DNA from: Tardiphaga robiniae
GTDB lineage: Bacteria; Pseudomonadota; Alphaproteobacteria; Rhizobiales; Xanthobacteraceae
DNA length: 64,000 nucleotides
Direction of reading: 5' to 3'
Assembly (NCBI RefSeq): GCF_013359755.1
Contig: NZ_JABMCJ010000089.1
Location: forward strand, 62,001 to 126,000
Made by a program: the position numbers and the translations under genes. Positions 1 to 8,558 of the stretch are shown here, one piece after another (position 1 is the stretch's first letter; each line of letters opens with the position of its first letter). The notes beneath the pieces were generated by a model that was not told where the DNA came from, ran no database searches, and saw only the letters and a program-made list of their open reading frames with translations.

Positions 1-2
1 TG

Positions 3-524
3 GAAATGCGCATCAAGCATGCTCTGGCGTGCTGGCGACCGTATGAGCTGTCGTCTCAGGTTCAACCAATCATTCTGACACCGGGCCACGGTACATTTCC
101 GAGCGGTCATTCAACCGAAAATCACATGATTGCGCGCATCCTGTGGGAGCTGTACGGGCGCGAACCGAGACTAGGTGAGCAGTTGATGCGACAGGCGGCG
201 CGCATCGCGGTCAACCGCACAGTGGCGGGTGTCCATTTCCCGGTCGACACTGCGGCCGGTCAGGTGCTTGGACTGTCACTTGCCCGCTATTTTATTCTGC
301 GGGCGAAAGGTGGGCCGAGGTTCAACGCTTGGCGTTTTGACGGCGGGCGATACGGAGCTACTCAGGACTTCAATTTCCATGATTTCTATAATCCAGCAAA
401 CGGACAGGAAAAGCTGAGCCCCCTGATTGATCCGCCCTATGTCGATTTTCTCGCCTCCACGCCGCCAGCTGTATCACCGATTATGAAGTGGCTGTGGGAC
501 GCGGCGCTTGCAGAGGTGAAGTAG
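3..524 (+). CDS. Vanadium haloperoxidase / PAP2-superfamily protein, 3' part of the gene
   Basis: The reading frame is open to the first complete codon of the window, so the gene starts upstream and only about the last 173 residues are seen. Counting from the first Met at 6, three superfamily motifs are present: K4-x6-R11-P12, PSGH at 32-35, and an N70-R71-x5-H77-x3-D81 version of the SRx5Hx3D motif. These residues bind vanadate or phosphate in vanadium haloperoxidases and type 2 phosphatidic acid phosphatases. Halide oxidation and phosphatase activity cannot be separated from this fragment. The usual SR pair is NR here, which is common in haloperoxidase-like members. The peptidase gene starts about 47 bp downstream on the same strand, so co-transcription is possible. 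Confidence 0.75.
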   Translation, partial: EMRIKHALACWRPYELSSQVQPIILTPGHGTFPSGHSTENHMIARILWELYGREPRLGEQLMRQAARIAVNRTVAGVHFPVDTAAGQVLGLSLARYFILRAKGGPRFNAWRFDGGRYGATQDFNFHDFYNPANGQEKLSPLIDPPYVDFLASTPPAVSPIMKWLWDAALAEVK

Positions 525-571
525 CTGCTGGGAAATGGCGGTAGGGCGATCGCATTCGCGAGGTGTGCGTT

Positions 572-2566
572 ATGGCAGAACAACGGAAGCGGGTTTCACC
601 TTATCTCGAATGGGCGGTGCTGACGGAGTTCGCTTATCTCCCGGGTGAGTGGTTCTGGGTCTTGCTGGAGCTTGATGGACCAGCAGAAGCCCTTGCCCGT
701 TCCGTTGTGCGCTCGGGGCTAGATCAGTTCCTTCGAATTCCCGCGGTCTATCAGGAGGCGCCACCGTCGCTGAGAGGTGCCGATCTAACATGCTGTATGG
801 CGATTGCGAGACGCGAGGCTCTTTCCGCATTTGTTTCCGGCAAGGTATCGCGCGGCGACGCCAAACAGTTTGCGCCCCTGCTGTCCTCGATCAATCGAAT
901 CGAGCTTGGAACGCCGACGACGAATCTGTTCGAGAAGACTGAACCGATCGAGCAGCAGTTGCTCGCCACGAGTCCGTCGCGGCGGGCAATTGTCGCGATC
1001 ATCGATGACGGATTGGCGTTCGCCCATGAGAGATTCCGCTTTCAGGATGGCCGATCGCGGGTGAAGTATTTCTGGAACCAGGACGATCACACAAATACAG
1101 GCATGCCGGCCGGCTTCGGCTGGGGGCGCGAGCTGCAGGAGAACGAGATCAATCAAATTCTGGCGTCCTGCACGCATACGGGATTGCTGGATGAGGATGA
1201 GTTCTATCGGTTGGCCGGTCAGAAGCTGGCTGCTCGCCGCGCCAAGCACGGTACGCACGTCATGGACATTGCTTGCGGGCTCGATCCGAAACATGCGGCT
1301 CCCGAAGATCCCAGCCTTCCCTATATCATCGGCGTTCAATTGCCGAAGTGGGTGACAGAAGAGACGTCGGGCGCATTCCTGACTCCGAATGTTTACGCCG
1401 CCATCTCCTATGTGCTCAGTCGTGCGGATCAGATCTCGGCCGCCGAAGGAACGGGGCCGATCCCTGTGGTCATCAATTTGAGTTATGGGACCATTGCCGG
1501 CCCGCACGATGGTACGTCACAGCTGGAAGCTGCGATCGATCAGTTGATAGCGTCACGCACCGCACCGCTCAGGGTCGTTCTGCCAGCCGGAAATCACTAT
1601 CTGGCGCGATGTCATGCCTTGGTCGAACTGTCTCAGGCATCAAGCCCTGGCCAATCGCCCAAGCGCTTGCGGTGGCGCGTGCAGCCCGACGATAAGGCCA
1701 ACAGCTTTATGGAGCTGTGGCTGCCCAAACAGGCAACAGAGAAGTCCCAGCCCGAAATCGCCATAAGGATTACCACTCCGACCAACCAGCGCAGTCCTTG
1801 GATTGGGGCTAACCAGAACTGGCAGTGGCGCATATCAGGCCAGCTCCGGTTTTTCGCGAAATACTACACTGCAGTCGGGGAGCGATCGCAGATATTCCTT
1901 GCTATGGCGCCCACGGCTGATCTCGCAATGCCCTCGCTGACTGCGCCGTCCGGGACATGGCTGATCGAACTCAAAAACAAAGGGGCAGCCACGACAGTCG
2001 ATGTTTGGGTTCAGCGCGGCGACACGCCATTTGGCTATCCGTTGTCAGGGCGACAATCTCGGCTTGAAGACGAGAATTACGTGCGCTTCGATCTTGCCGG
2101 ACGACCGGAGCAAGATGACAAGGGCTCCAGCCCGGTCCGGCGAGAAAGTACGATCAACGCATTGGCAACAGGAACGCACGCGATCGTCGTGGGTGCATAT
2201 CTTCGTAGCGACAAGGCCGTCAGTGAGTATTCGGGGGCCGGAGGGCGCGCGACATCAGGTGGCACGTCCCCCATCCGAAGCCCCGATGTGTCGGCAGTTG
2301 GAGACGAGTCGCCAGTGCACAGGAATCTGCTTGCCGCCGGTACACGCAGCGGTTCCGTTGTGACGATGAATGGGACAAGTGTCGCGGCTCCGCAGGTGAC
2401 ACGGTTGATCTCGGAGTTGATGATTTCGCAGCTTGCTTGCGATCGTCCGGACGTACAGCGCATCGCGAAAACAGGAGACACAAAGGCGCCAGGTCCCGGC
2501 TCACCATTGGCTGTGCGGATCGGGGCTGGCCGGCTGGATCGGTGCGGACGTCCAAACAGACCTTGA
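572..2566 (+). CDS. S8 (subtilisin-like) serine peptidase
   Basis: A 664-residue serine peptidase of the subtilase fold. Numbering from ATG 572, the triad is Asp145 (in AIIDDG), His226 (in HGTHV) and Ser603 (in NGTSVAAP); a PAGN segment between them is the likely oxyanion-hole Asn region. I see no signal peptide or membrane segment, so the enzyme looks cytoplasmic and lacks the usual secreted pre-pro layout. About 140 residues precede the first catalytic Asp, and a long insert of roughly 200 residues lies between the Asn and Ser regions. ATG 572 is preferred over GTG 563 because GCGAGG at 558-563 is spaced 8 nt from it. Substrate unknown. The Crp-type regulator starts 34 bp downstream. Confidence 0.85.
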   Translation: MAEQRKRVSPYLEWAVLTEFAYLPGEWFWVLLELDGPAEALARSVVRSGLDQFLRIPAVYQEAPPSLRGADLTCCMAIARREALSAFVSGKVSRGDAKQFAPLLSSINRIELGTPTTNLFEKTEPIEQQLLATSPSRRAIVAIIDDGLAFAHERFRFQDGRSRVKYFWNQDDHTNTGMPAGFGWGRELQENEINQILASCTHTGLLDEDEFYRLAGQKLAARRAKHGTHVMDIACGLDPKHAAPEDPSLPYIIGVQLPKWVTEETSGAFLTPNVYAAISYVLSRADQISAAEGTGPIPVVINLSYGTIAGPHDGTSQLEAAIDQLIASRTAPLRVVLPAGNHYLARCHALVELSQASSPGQSPKRLRWRVQPDDKANSFMELWLPKQATEKSQPEIAIRITTPTNQRSPWIGANQNWQWRISGQLRFFAKYYTAVGERSQIFLAMAPTADLAMPSLTAPSGTWLIELKNKGAATTVDVWVQRGDTPFGYPLSGRQSRLEDENYVRFDLAGRPEQDDKGSSPVRRESTINALATGTHAIVVGAYLRSDKAVSEYSGAGGRATSGGTSPIRSPDVSAVGDESPVHRNLLAAGTRSGSVVTMNGTSVAAPQVTRLISELMISQLACDRPDVQRIAKTGDTKAPGPGSPLAVRIGAGRLDRCGRPNRP

Positions 2567-2600
2567 TTTGGGACCGGTGCGGAGCACAGGGAACATCGCG

Positions 2601-3305
2601 GTGTCGAAAGCGAAGGCAGCGAGCTCAGCGAGCCGTCAGGCAGCAATGCGCATGAACGCGATCTTCAGCGACCTCGCGCCCGAGACGGTTGCCCAGCTGT
2701 TTCATCGCGCGTCTTTCCAGACCTTCGAACGGGGAGACTACATTTTTCGACGCGGAGACCCTGGGACGTGCCTGTTTGGAGTTGTGGAAGGCTCGGTGAG
2801 GATGTGTGCATCCTCTCCTGACGGTAAGAGCGCGGTATTAAATCTGATCGGTGCCGGTCAGACATTTGGCGAGATTGCTGTTTTGGATGGCCTCGACCGA
2901 ACAACCGATGCAATCGCGAACAGCGATTGTGAAATCTGGGGAATTGCGCGGCGCGATCTGATCCCCCTGGTTAGAGCCGAGCCGGCTTTGGCTGCAAAGT
3001 TCATTGACTTGTTATGCGCGCGCCTGAGATGGACGAGCGAGCATCTGGAAGAGGTGATCCTTCACGGTCTCGAGGCTCGTCTTGCCCATATCGTCATAAA
3101 GTTTGCGGAGCCGAATGTGCAAATGGATGGACCCCTTGTGGTGAATATGACGCAACAGAGTGTTAGCGAGATGGTGGGCATTTCGCGGGAGCGCGCAAAT
3201 AAAATCATATCCGCTTGGGCCGATCGCGGCTGGGTTCTGGTCAAGAATCGTACACTTGTCCTTCTCGATACTCAGGCGTTGAAGAACGTCGCCACGCGAA
3301 GTTAG
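2601..3305 (+). CDS. Crp/Fnr-family transcriptional regulator
   Basis: An approximately 234-residue DNA-binding regulator. The N-terminal half is a cyclic-nucleotide-binding-like beta-roll (ERGDYIFRRGDPGTCLF, then GQTFGEIAVLDG); the C-terminus is the Crp winged helix (QQSVSEMVGISRERANKII, then a wing ending LVLLD). The four-cysteine pattern of oxygen-sensing Fnr proteins is absent, so the ligand is unknown. The frame is open upstream to 2433 within the peptidase gene, but GTG 2601 (AGGGAA upstream) or ATG 2646 gives the normal family length. It follows the peptidase gene by 34 bp and may be co-transcribed with it, or may act elsewhere. Confidence 0.82.
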   Translation: MSKAKAASSASRQAAMRMNAIFSDLAPETVAQLFHRASFQTFERGDYIFRRGDPGTCLFGVVEGSVRMCASSPDGKSAVLNLIGAGQTFGEIAVLDGLDRTTDAIANSDCEIWGIARRDLIPLVRAEPALAAKFIDLLCARLRWTSEHLEEVILHGLEARLAHIVIKFAEPNVQMDGPLVVNMTQQSVSEMVGISRERANKIISAWADRGWVLVKNRTLVLLDTQALKNVATRS

Positions 3306-3513
3306 AACGTGACGGTGCTTTACCGATCGGATGTGCATTTTTGCGCCGAGCAGTGAAAAGATCTGATGCTTTCGATCTCCCGAGAGAAGCGGGCTAGAGG
3401 ACGAAGACCGCGCGACGCGGGATCGACGAAGCTACTGGTAAAAAGTTGCAATCGGGATAGTTGCTGAGGCTTTCTGCTGATGTTGAGTTCGACCGCAACA
3501 ACATCAACCTGAC
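3306..3513. other. Convergent intergenic gap with a weak hairpin
   Basis: The gap lies between the tails of the Crp-type gene and nadC. An 8-bp inverted repeat, TGATGTTG at 3478-3485 and CAACATCA at 3499-3506, could mark the end of the nadC transcript. It has no T-tract. I see no gene here and no copy of the palindrome found in the convergent gaps further right. Confidence 0.4.
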
Positions 3514-4380
3514 TCACATCTTCAAATCGTCCGGTTTAAAATCGAGCCCGATGTCGAGAACGCCGACGCTATGGGTGAGCCATCCGATCGAGATCAGATC
3601 GACGCCGGTCGCAGCGATGTGTGGCGCTGTAGCGGGCGTGATGCGGCCGGAGGCTTCGGTTACCGCCCGACCTGCGACCATCGCGACGGCTTCCGTGAGC
3701 GTGGGTGGATCCATATTGTCAAGGAGTACCGCGTCTACACCGTGATCGAGCGCCTCGCGCAGCTGATCGAGCGTGTCGACTTCGAGTTCGATCTTGACCA
3801 GATGCCCGACACCGGTTTTCGCCCGCTTCAGCGCCTCGGTTACGCTGCCGGCAATGGCGACGTGATTGTCCTTGATGAGCACGGCATCGTCGAGGCCGAA
3901 CCGGTGATTGCTGCCACCGCCAACGCGGATCGCATATTTTTCGATGGCGCGCAGCCCTGGCGTTGTCTTGCGCGTGCAGACAATTTTCGTCTGGTAGTCT
4001 CGGACCGCTGCAACCACAGAGGCAGTCGCCGTCGCGATTCCGCTCAGGCGGCACAGGAAATTCAATGCGACCCGTTCAGCGGTCAAAATACCTCGCGCGG
4101 GGCCGGTGATCGTGGCGATCACGTCGCCGGGCGCCAGGACTGCGCCGTCGTTGCGCTCGATATGCATCTCGATCGCGGGATCGATCAGTTGAAAGGCCAG
4201 TCGAGCGAGGTCGAGCCCGGCCACCACGCCGGGCTGGCGCGCAACAAGAAGTGTCGTGGCGCGTCGGCCGGCTGGCACGATCGCATCGGTCGTGAGATCG
4301 CCGGCTCGTCCGAGATCTTCAAGCAACGCCATGCGAACCAATGGCTCGATCATGACATGGGGGAGCGGTGAGGGCGTCAT
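3514..4380 (-). CDS. nadC: Quinolinate phosphoribosyltransferase (carboxylating)
   Basis: Converts quinolinate and PRPP to nicotinate mononucleotide, CO2 and pyrophosphate, the third step of de novo NAD synthesis. The 288 residues match the family length. Diagnostic segments are TRKT at 136-139, GGGSNHR at 154-160 and LIKDNH from 168, which carry the quinolinate- and PRPP-binding residues, followed by a C-terminal barrel segment with ELEVDTL and VLLDNM. It is the last gene of nadA-nadB-nadC, starting 14 bp after the nadB stop. It should follow the NadQ-controlled promoter upstream of nadA. Confidence 0.96.
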   Translation of the reverse strand: MTPSPLPHVMIEPLVRMALLEDLGRAGDLTTDAIVPAGRRATTLLVARQPGVVAGLDLARLAFQLIDPAIEMHIERNDGAVLAPGDVIATITGPARGILTAERVALNFLCRLSGIATATASVVAAVRDYQTKIVCTRKTTPGLRAIEKYAIRVGGGSNHRFGLDDAVLIKDNHVAIAGSVTEALKRAKTGVGHLVKIELEVDTLDQLREALDHGVDAVLLDNMDPPTLTEAVAMVAGRAVTEASGRITPATAPHIAATGVDLISIGWLTHSVGVLDIGLDFKPDDLKM

Positions 4381-4394
4381 GGCGATCCTTTGGG

Positions 4395-5924
4395 TTAGGC
4401 GACGAGTTCCGGGATGTCGTCTCGCGCGGCTTGAAGCGCGTCATCAAGGCGCAGCGTCGAACGCTGTGCCAGACTCGTGTGCTTCGGGAAGTCGGTGCGT
4501 GCATGCGCGCCGCGGCTTTCTTGGCGGCGCAAGGCAGCGATCACGATCATCAGGCCGACAATTGCGGGATCGCTCGCAGCTTGCTGCGAGATCGCGAGGG
4601 GATAGAGCGCGCGGGCGGCGGCACGCAGGCCTTCGCCATCGCGCAACACGCCTGCGGCACGCGACAGAATAGGGCGCACCGAACTTGGATCGCTGCCTGT
4701 TACTCCACCGGGCAACAGTGGCCGCCGCCGCCGGATGGAGGTCGTTGCGGCAATATTCTCGGCAACCCAGCCGCCACACACGGCCGCCTCAAGGAGTGAA
4801 TTACTGGCAAGCCGGTTTGCGCCGTGCAGGCCAGTGCAGGCAGCTTCGCCGCAGGCCCACAGACCGTCGACGGAGGTCCGCCCGGTCCGGTCGACGAGTA
4901 TGCCGCCCATGTGGTAGTGCGCAGCGGGACGGACTGGGATTGGCTGCGTAACCGGATCGATTCCTGCATCGCGACAAAGTGCCGTGATGGCCGGGAACCG
5001 CCGCGCAAAGTCGAGTCCCTTCACGCCCCTTGCGTCGAGAAAAACCCGATGCCCCGCCGCGATGTGCCGCCAGACGGCACGTGCAACGATATCGCGGGAC
5101 GCAAGCTCGGCGCCGGGGGCACCGGCCATGAAGCGATCGCCATTTTCGTCGACCAGGATCGCGCCTTCTCCGCGTACGGCCTCACTGATGAGCTTCAGTG
5201 GAGAGGACTTGCTGTCGAGCGCCGTCGGATGGAATTGGATAAATTCAAGATCGGCCATGACGGCGCCGGCGCGGGCTGCGAGCGCGAGGCCCTGGCCAAA
5301 GGATCCAGCCGGATTCGTCCCATGCAGAAACAGACCTCCGATGCCGCCGGTCGCGATGACGACACGATCGGTGGCAAAGAGCACGGGTCCTCGACCGGTA
5401 TGGCCAAGAAGACCCACCACTGCATTGTCTTCGACGACCAGGCGCTGTGCCGTGGCTCCCTCGACCACCGTGATCGAAGGCGTCTCGCGAACCCTGCGGA
5501 CCAGGGCTCGAATAACGTCCCGGCCTGTCGCATCACCCCCGGCATGGACGATCCGGCGGCGCGAATGCGCGGCCTCGAGGCCGAGGATGATCTTGCGGCT
5601 GGCATCCCGATCGAAAATGACGCCGAGCCGCGCCAACTGTTCGATCGCGGCGGGCGCTGCGGCGACGATTGAGGCCGCGATGGTTTCGTCGCACAAACCG
5701 TCACCCGCGGCGAGTGTGTCTGCCAGATGCAGCGAAGTACTATCATCTGCCCCGATACTGGCAGCGATACCGCCTTGCGCAAGCGCACTCGACGATTCCA
5801 TGCCCAGCGGCGCGCCGGTCAGGAGCAGCACCGGTTGCGGCGCGAGCGCCAGGGCTGTCATGAGGCCGGCGATGCCACCGCCGATGATGACGGGAGCGCC
5901 GTTTGTATCGTGTAATGCTGTCAT
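4395..5924 (-). CDS. nadB: L-aspartate oxidase
   Basis: FAD enzyme that oxidises L-aspartate to iminoaspartate for NadA. The FAD dinucleotide motif GGGIAG is at residues 15-20, followed by [15 protein letters not shown] and, near the C-terminus of the FAD domain, HYHMGGI and [16 protein letters not shown], all typical of the aspartate oxidase / succinate dehydrogenase flavoprotein family. The expected length (509 residues) requires the ATG at 5924; the open frame continues upstream to 6314, but that part lies inside nadA. The start overlaps the nadA stop by the 4-base ATGA, implying translational coupling. Confidence 0.95.
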   Translation of the reverse strand: MTALHDTNGAPVIIGGGIAGLMTALALAPQPVLLLTGAPLGMESSSALAQGGIAASIGADDSTSLHLADTLAAGDGLCDETIAASIVAAAPAAIEQLARLGVIFDRDASRKIILGLEAAHSRRRIVHAGGDATGRDVIRALVRRVRETPSITVVEGATAQRLVVEDNAVVGLLGHTGRGPVLFATDRVVIATGGIGGLFLHGTNPAGSFGQGLALAARAGAVMADLEFIQFHPTALDSKSSPLKLISEAVRGEGAILVDENGDRFMAGAPGAELASRDIVARAVWRHIAAGHRVFLDARGVKGLDFARRFPAITALCRDAGIDPVTQPIPVRPAAHYHMGGILVDRTGRTSVDGLWACGEAACTGLHGANRLASNSLLEAAVCGGWVAENIAATTSIRRRRPLLPGGVTGSDPSSVRPILSRAAGVLRDGEGLRAAARALYPLAISQQAASDPAIVGLMIVIAALRRQESRGAHARTDFPKHTSLAQRSTLRLDDALQAARDDIPELVA

Positions 5925-6904
5925 GTGACGGCCAGCATTCGTTCGACCGCGAGGCGTGCGCGCGCTGCGACACTGTCGTCGATCGTGACCTGGTGCTGCA
6001 TCGTCTCCAACGCGTGACGGATGTTGCCGAGCGTGATCGTCTTCATGTGCGGACAAAGATTGCACGGACGAATGAATTCGAGGTCCGGGTACTGGATGGC
6101 GACATTGTCGCTCATCGAGCATTCCGTCAGAAGCACGACTCGCGGTGGTCGTTTGCTTGCGACGTAGGACGACATGGCGGCCGTCGAGCCGGCGAAATCG
6201 GCCTCCGCCAGCACGTCCGGCGGGCATTCCGGGTGCGCCAGTACGACGACACCAGGGTGGTTCTCGCGCAATTGACGCACCTCTTCGGCGCTGAAGCGCT
6301 CGTGCACCTCGCAATGACCAGTCCAGGTAATCACTTTAACCTTGGTTTCGGCAGCGATGTTCCTGGCCAGATATTCGTCCGGCAGCATGATCACGCGTTC
6401 AACGCCAAGCGACTCGATCACCGCCTTGGCATTGCCCGAGGTGCAGCAGATATCCGACTCGGCCTTCACCGCTGCCGAGGTGTTCACATAAGTCACGATC
6501 GGCACGCCAGGATAAGTTTGCCGCAGCAGCCTCACGTCCTCGGGCGTAATGGAGTCGGCAAGCGAGCAGCCGGCGCCGCGATCGGGAATCAGCACGGTCT
6601 TCGACGGATTGAGTAATTTGGCCGTCTCGGCCATGAAGTGAACGCCGGCGAGAACGATGACGTCGGCCTCCACATGCATCGCTTCACGCGCCAGCGCGAG
6701 GCTGTCGCCGACTATGTCCGCGACGCAGTGGAAGATGTCCGGTGTCTGATAATTGTGGGCAAGGATGACGGCGTTGCGGCTCTTCTTCAACGCGATGATC
6801 GCGTCGATATCTTCTGACAGCATCGACCATTCGATCGCGGGGATCGCGTGGCGCACTTTCGCATAGAGATGTTCCGAAGGACGCAGTTCGGGTATCGACA
6901 GCAT
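5921..6904 (-). CDS. nadA: Quinolinate synthase (4Fe-4S)
   Basis: Condenses iminoaspartate with dihydroxyacetone phosphate to quinolinate, using an oxygen-sensitive 4Fe-4S cluster. The 327-residue protein contains the early AHNYQ segment, [10 protein letters not shown], and the conserved cysteines in [16 protein letters not shown] and PCNLCPHM, three of which ligate the cluster in this family. The ATG at 6904 is chosen because it gives the family length and places the two palindromic operators (6908-6950) immediately before the gene; the open frame extends further to 7081 without family similarity. First gene of the nadABC operon. Confidence 0.95.
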   Translation of the reverse strand: MLSIPELRPSEHLYAKVRHAIPAIEWSMLSEDIDAIIALKKSRNAVILAHNYQTPDIFHCVADIVGDSLALAREAMHVEADVIVLAGVHFMAETAKLLNPSKTVLIPDRGAGCSLADSITPEDVRLLRQTYPGVPIVTYVNTSAAVKAESDICCTSGNAKAVIESLGVERVIMLPDEYLARNIAAETKVKVITWTGHCEVHERFSAEEVRQLRENHPGVVVLAHPECPPDVLAEADFAGSTAAMSSYVASKRPPRVVLLTECSMSDNVAIQYPDLEFIRPCNLCPHMKTITLGNIRHALETMQHQVTIDDSVAARARLAVERMLAVT

Positions 6905-6907
6905 GAT

Positions 6908-6950
6908 ATATACTCTCGTTGAGCATATGTTATACTGTAATCGAGTATAA
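6908..6950. promoter_or_regulatory. Two tandem 21-bp palindromes, probable NadQ operators
   Basis: Site 1 (6908-6928) is ATATACTC-N5-GAGCATAT and site 2 (6930-6950) is TTATACTG-N5-GAGTATAA. In each, 7 of 8 arm positions pair, the spacer is 5 bp, and the centres are 22 bp apart (about two helical turns, same face of DNA). They fill the 52-bp gap between the nadQ stop and the nadA start. Position directly upstream of nadABC and next to the regulator gene supports an operator role. No canonical -10/-35 can be assigned with confidence. Confidence 0.72.
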
Positions 6951-6956
6951 GGCTTG

Positions 6957-7946
6957 TCAAGCCCCCGAGACGGGAAGTTTGGTTCCGGCGATGGCGCGTT
7001 CCGCAAGGACGGCACGGCGAAAGCGGAAGAGTTTTGCCGGACGTCCGCCGGTGTCCTGGCTGGTTTCGCCAGTTTCCTCAACGAGTTCCTGCTGCTCGAT
7101 CAGGCGGCGGAAATTCGGCTTGTGCACTTGCCGTCCCGCCAGCGCCTCAACACAGCGTTGCAATTGCAGCAGCGTGAATGTGTCCGGCATCAATTCAAAT
7201 ACGACAGGATGGTATTTGATCTTGGCCCTGAGTCTTGCAATTCCAGTGGCGAGAATCCGGCGATGGTCCAGGATCATGGCGTGACCCGGCGTGTTCGATA
7301 GAGCCGCATGGTTCGACGTGGATGTTGAGGAACTTCCGCGTGTCGCCTCGGGGATCAGTCTCGCCTCATATAATAGTTCGTACCTCTGCAGAACCAGTTC
7401 CTCGTTCCAGCTGTGCTCCTCGAAACCGAAGAGCATCGCGGCGCGCTGCCGACGAGCGCGCTGCGCCGTCCGATCGGATACTGCAGAGGCCCAGGCTTTG
7501 AGCCCTGGCTGCAGAGTCTTCTCCATCAGCGGCGGTGGGCCGTCACGATGATCCTCCCAAGGGAAGTAATCATACCAGCCGCGCCATCTGGCTTCGTGTT
7601 CGCCGAATGTCGGTTGTTCTCGTGTCAGGCCAAGATAGCTGATCGAGATGACATGCTGCCCAGTGGCGCCAGCGCGATCACGATCCGCAAAGGTGTAGAG
7701 TTGTTCGACATAACCGAGCGGCAACCGTGTCTGCCGTTCGACCCAGGCACGTAGCCCCGATTGCAGCGAACGATGGGCGAGTTCGAAAGGCCCGGAGGGC
7801 AGGGCGCGCTGATCCTGGATCGTTAGAACACGAGGCTCACCCGAGGTCACGGCTACCAGCACTGCAACAAGATCAGCCGCAATTCCTTGCGGCGATGACT
7901 GCGCTGCCAGCGCTGGCCTGGAATTGGGGCTGTCGAGCGGGTCCAT
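6957..7946 (-). CDS. nadQ: NadQ/NrtR-like regulator of NAD synthesis
   Basis: A 329-residue two-domain protein. Residues about 20-200 form a Nudix-like fold ([19 protein letters not shown], then [13 protein letters not shown]) without the catalytic Nudix box GX5EX7REUXEEXGU. Residues about 225-315 form a winged helix ([17 protein letters not shown], then [10 protein letters not shown]). The layout is that of NrtR-type NAD regulators and matches the alphaproteobacterial NadQ group known to repress nadABC. It lies immediately upstream of nadABC in the same orientation with the tandem palindromes between. The symbol nadQ is assigned from context and architecture. Confidence 0.8.
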   Translation of the reverse strand: MDPLDSPNSRPALAAQSSPQGIAADLVAVLVAVTSGEPRVLTIQDQRALPSGPFELAHRSLQSGLRAWVERQTRLPLGYVEQLYTFADRDRAGATGQHVISISYLGLTREQPTFGEHEARWRGWYDYFPWEDHRDGPPPLMEKTLQPGLKAWASAVSDRTAQRARRQRAAMLFGFEEHSWNEELVLQRYELLYEARLIPEATRGSSSTSTSNHAALSNTPGHAMILDHRRILATGIARLRAKIKYHPVVFELMPDTFTLLQLQRCVEALAGRQVHKPNFRRLIEQQELVEETGETSQDTGGRPAKLFRFRRAVLAERAIAGTKLPVSGA

Positions 7947-8267
7947 GAGCTGGTCTGCTTAAGTGTTCATAGGGACAGGGTGAAAGGCCGCATCGCGAAT
8001 CCACGCGGATATTTTAGCATGAGGCTGCAACGCGACGCGCACGGCAAGGGCGGGCGCCCTTCACGCTGACCATTCGCTAATTCATGTCGGAATGCAGTCT
8101 GACCACAACACCGACTTGCCTGAGCCCGAAAGCGGCAGTTGGGTGGGCGCGGTGGCCGAGTCATTTTTGGCAACCGTGTCGTACCGATGTGCCGCACTGT
8201 GCCCCCGCTCTTCTGGGGCACCCCGCAAGGGAATTGGACCGTTAAGTCATTGAATTCGACGAAGACA

Positions 8268-8312
8268 TGGTGGGCGCACAAGGGATCGAACCTTGGACCT
8301 CTCCCGTGTGAA
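8268..8312 (-). other. 3' half of tRNA-Val(CAC), att site of an integrative element
   Basis: Read on the minus strand, the 45 bases give the anticodon loop TTCACAC (anticodon CAC), the 3' anticodon stem GGGAG, variable bases AGGTC, a T-arm CAAGG-TTCGATC-CCTTG with perfect pairing, the 3' acceptor strand TGCGCCC, discriminator A and CCA. Upstream of the anticodon loop (above 8312) the sequence does not complete the tRNA: the 5' anticodon-stem strand CTCCC and the D-arm are absent. This is the expected displaced 3' fragment left when a tyrosine integrase recombines inside a tRNA gene. The intact tRNA should lie at the other end of the element and is not seen in the window. Confidence 0.78.
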
Positions 8313-8344
8313 CCACAATCTGTAGACCCTAGCCAGCCAGCCCT

Positions 8345-8429
8345 AACCATAGTAAATTTGCATAATGGCCTGTTAATTATGGTGTTTTTGTAGTGTGTGA
8401 CCATAGTTGACCATGGTGGGCCATAGCAC
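8345..8429. repeat. Short direct and inverted repeats between att and int
   Basis: Variants of ACCATAGT occur at 8345-8354 (aaccatagta), 8399-8408 (gaccatagtt), 8409-8418 (gaccatggtg) and 8420-8429 (gccatagcac), with an inverted copy attatggtgt at 8376-8385. They cluster within 85 bp, between the tRNA fragment and the integrase start. This is where arm-type integrase sites or an excisionase/repressor site would be expected, but no function is shown. Confidence 0.4.
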
Positions 8430-8558
8430 ATCTTGTGTGCCCCTGTTGTGCCCCCCCGCGAATTTTCCCTTGGGGCACACAGTCGAGGGAAGGTCTGAGA
8501 CCCGGTTCTTGCCGGTCCGATCATTCCCGCGTGGGCACAAGACGGAAGGGCAGGGACC

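Larger units (their letters stand above)
7947..8558. other. Intergenic stretch holding the left junction of the mobile element
   Basis: No supported protein gene. The left part, up to about 8267, is the nadQ upstream region, in which I recognise no promoter. From 8268 it contains the tRNA-Val 3' fragment and then short repeats near the integrase. Open frames across this stretch come from tRNA-derived sequence and are not genes. Confidence 0.55.

Noticed and set aside
5925-6314. N-terminal extension of nadB
   Set aside because: It lies wholly inside nadA, and the FAD motif position requires the start at 5924.
8268-8344. Functional tRNA-Val gene
   Set aside because: The 5' half (acceptor strand, D-arm, 5' anticodon stem) does not pair with the retained 3' half, so only a fragment is present.
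8139-8393. Open frame whose product includes WWAHKGSNLGPLPCE
   Set aside because: That peptide is the antisense translation of a tRNA-Val 3' end, a well-known spurious protein; the DNA here is the att fragment.
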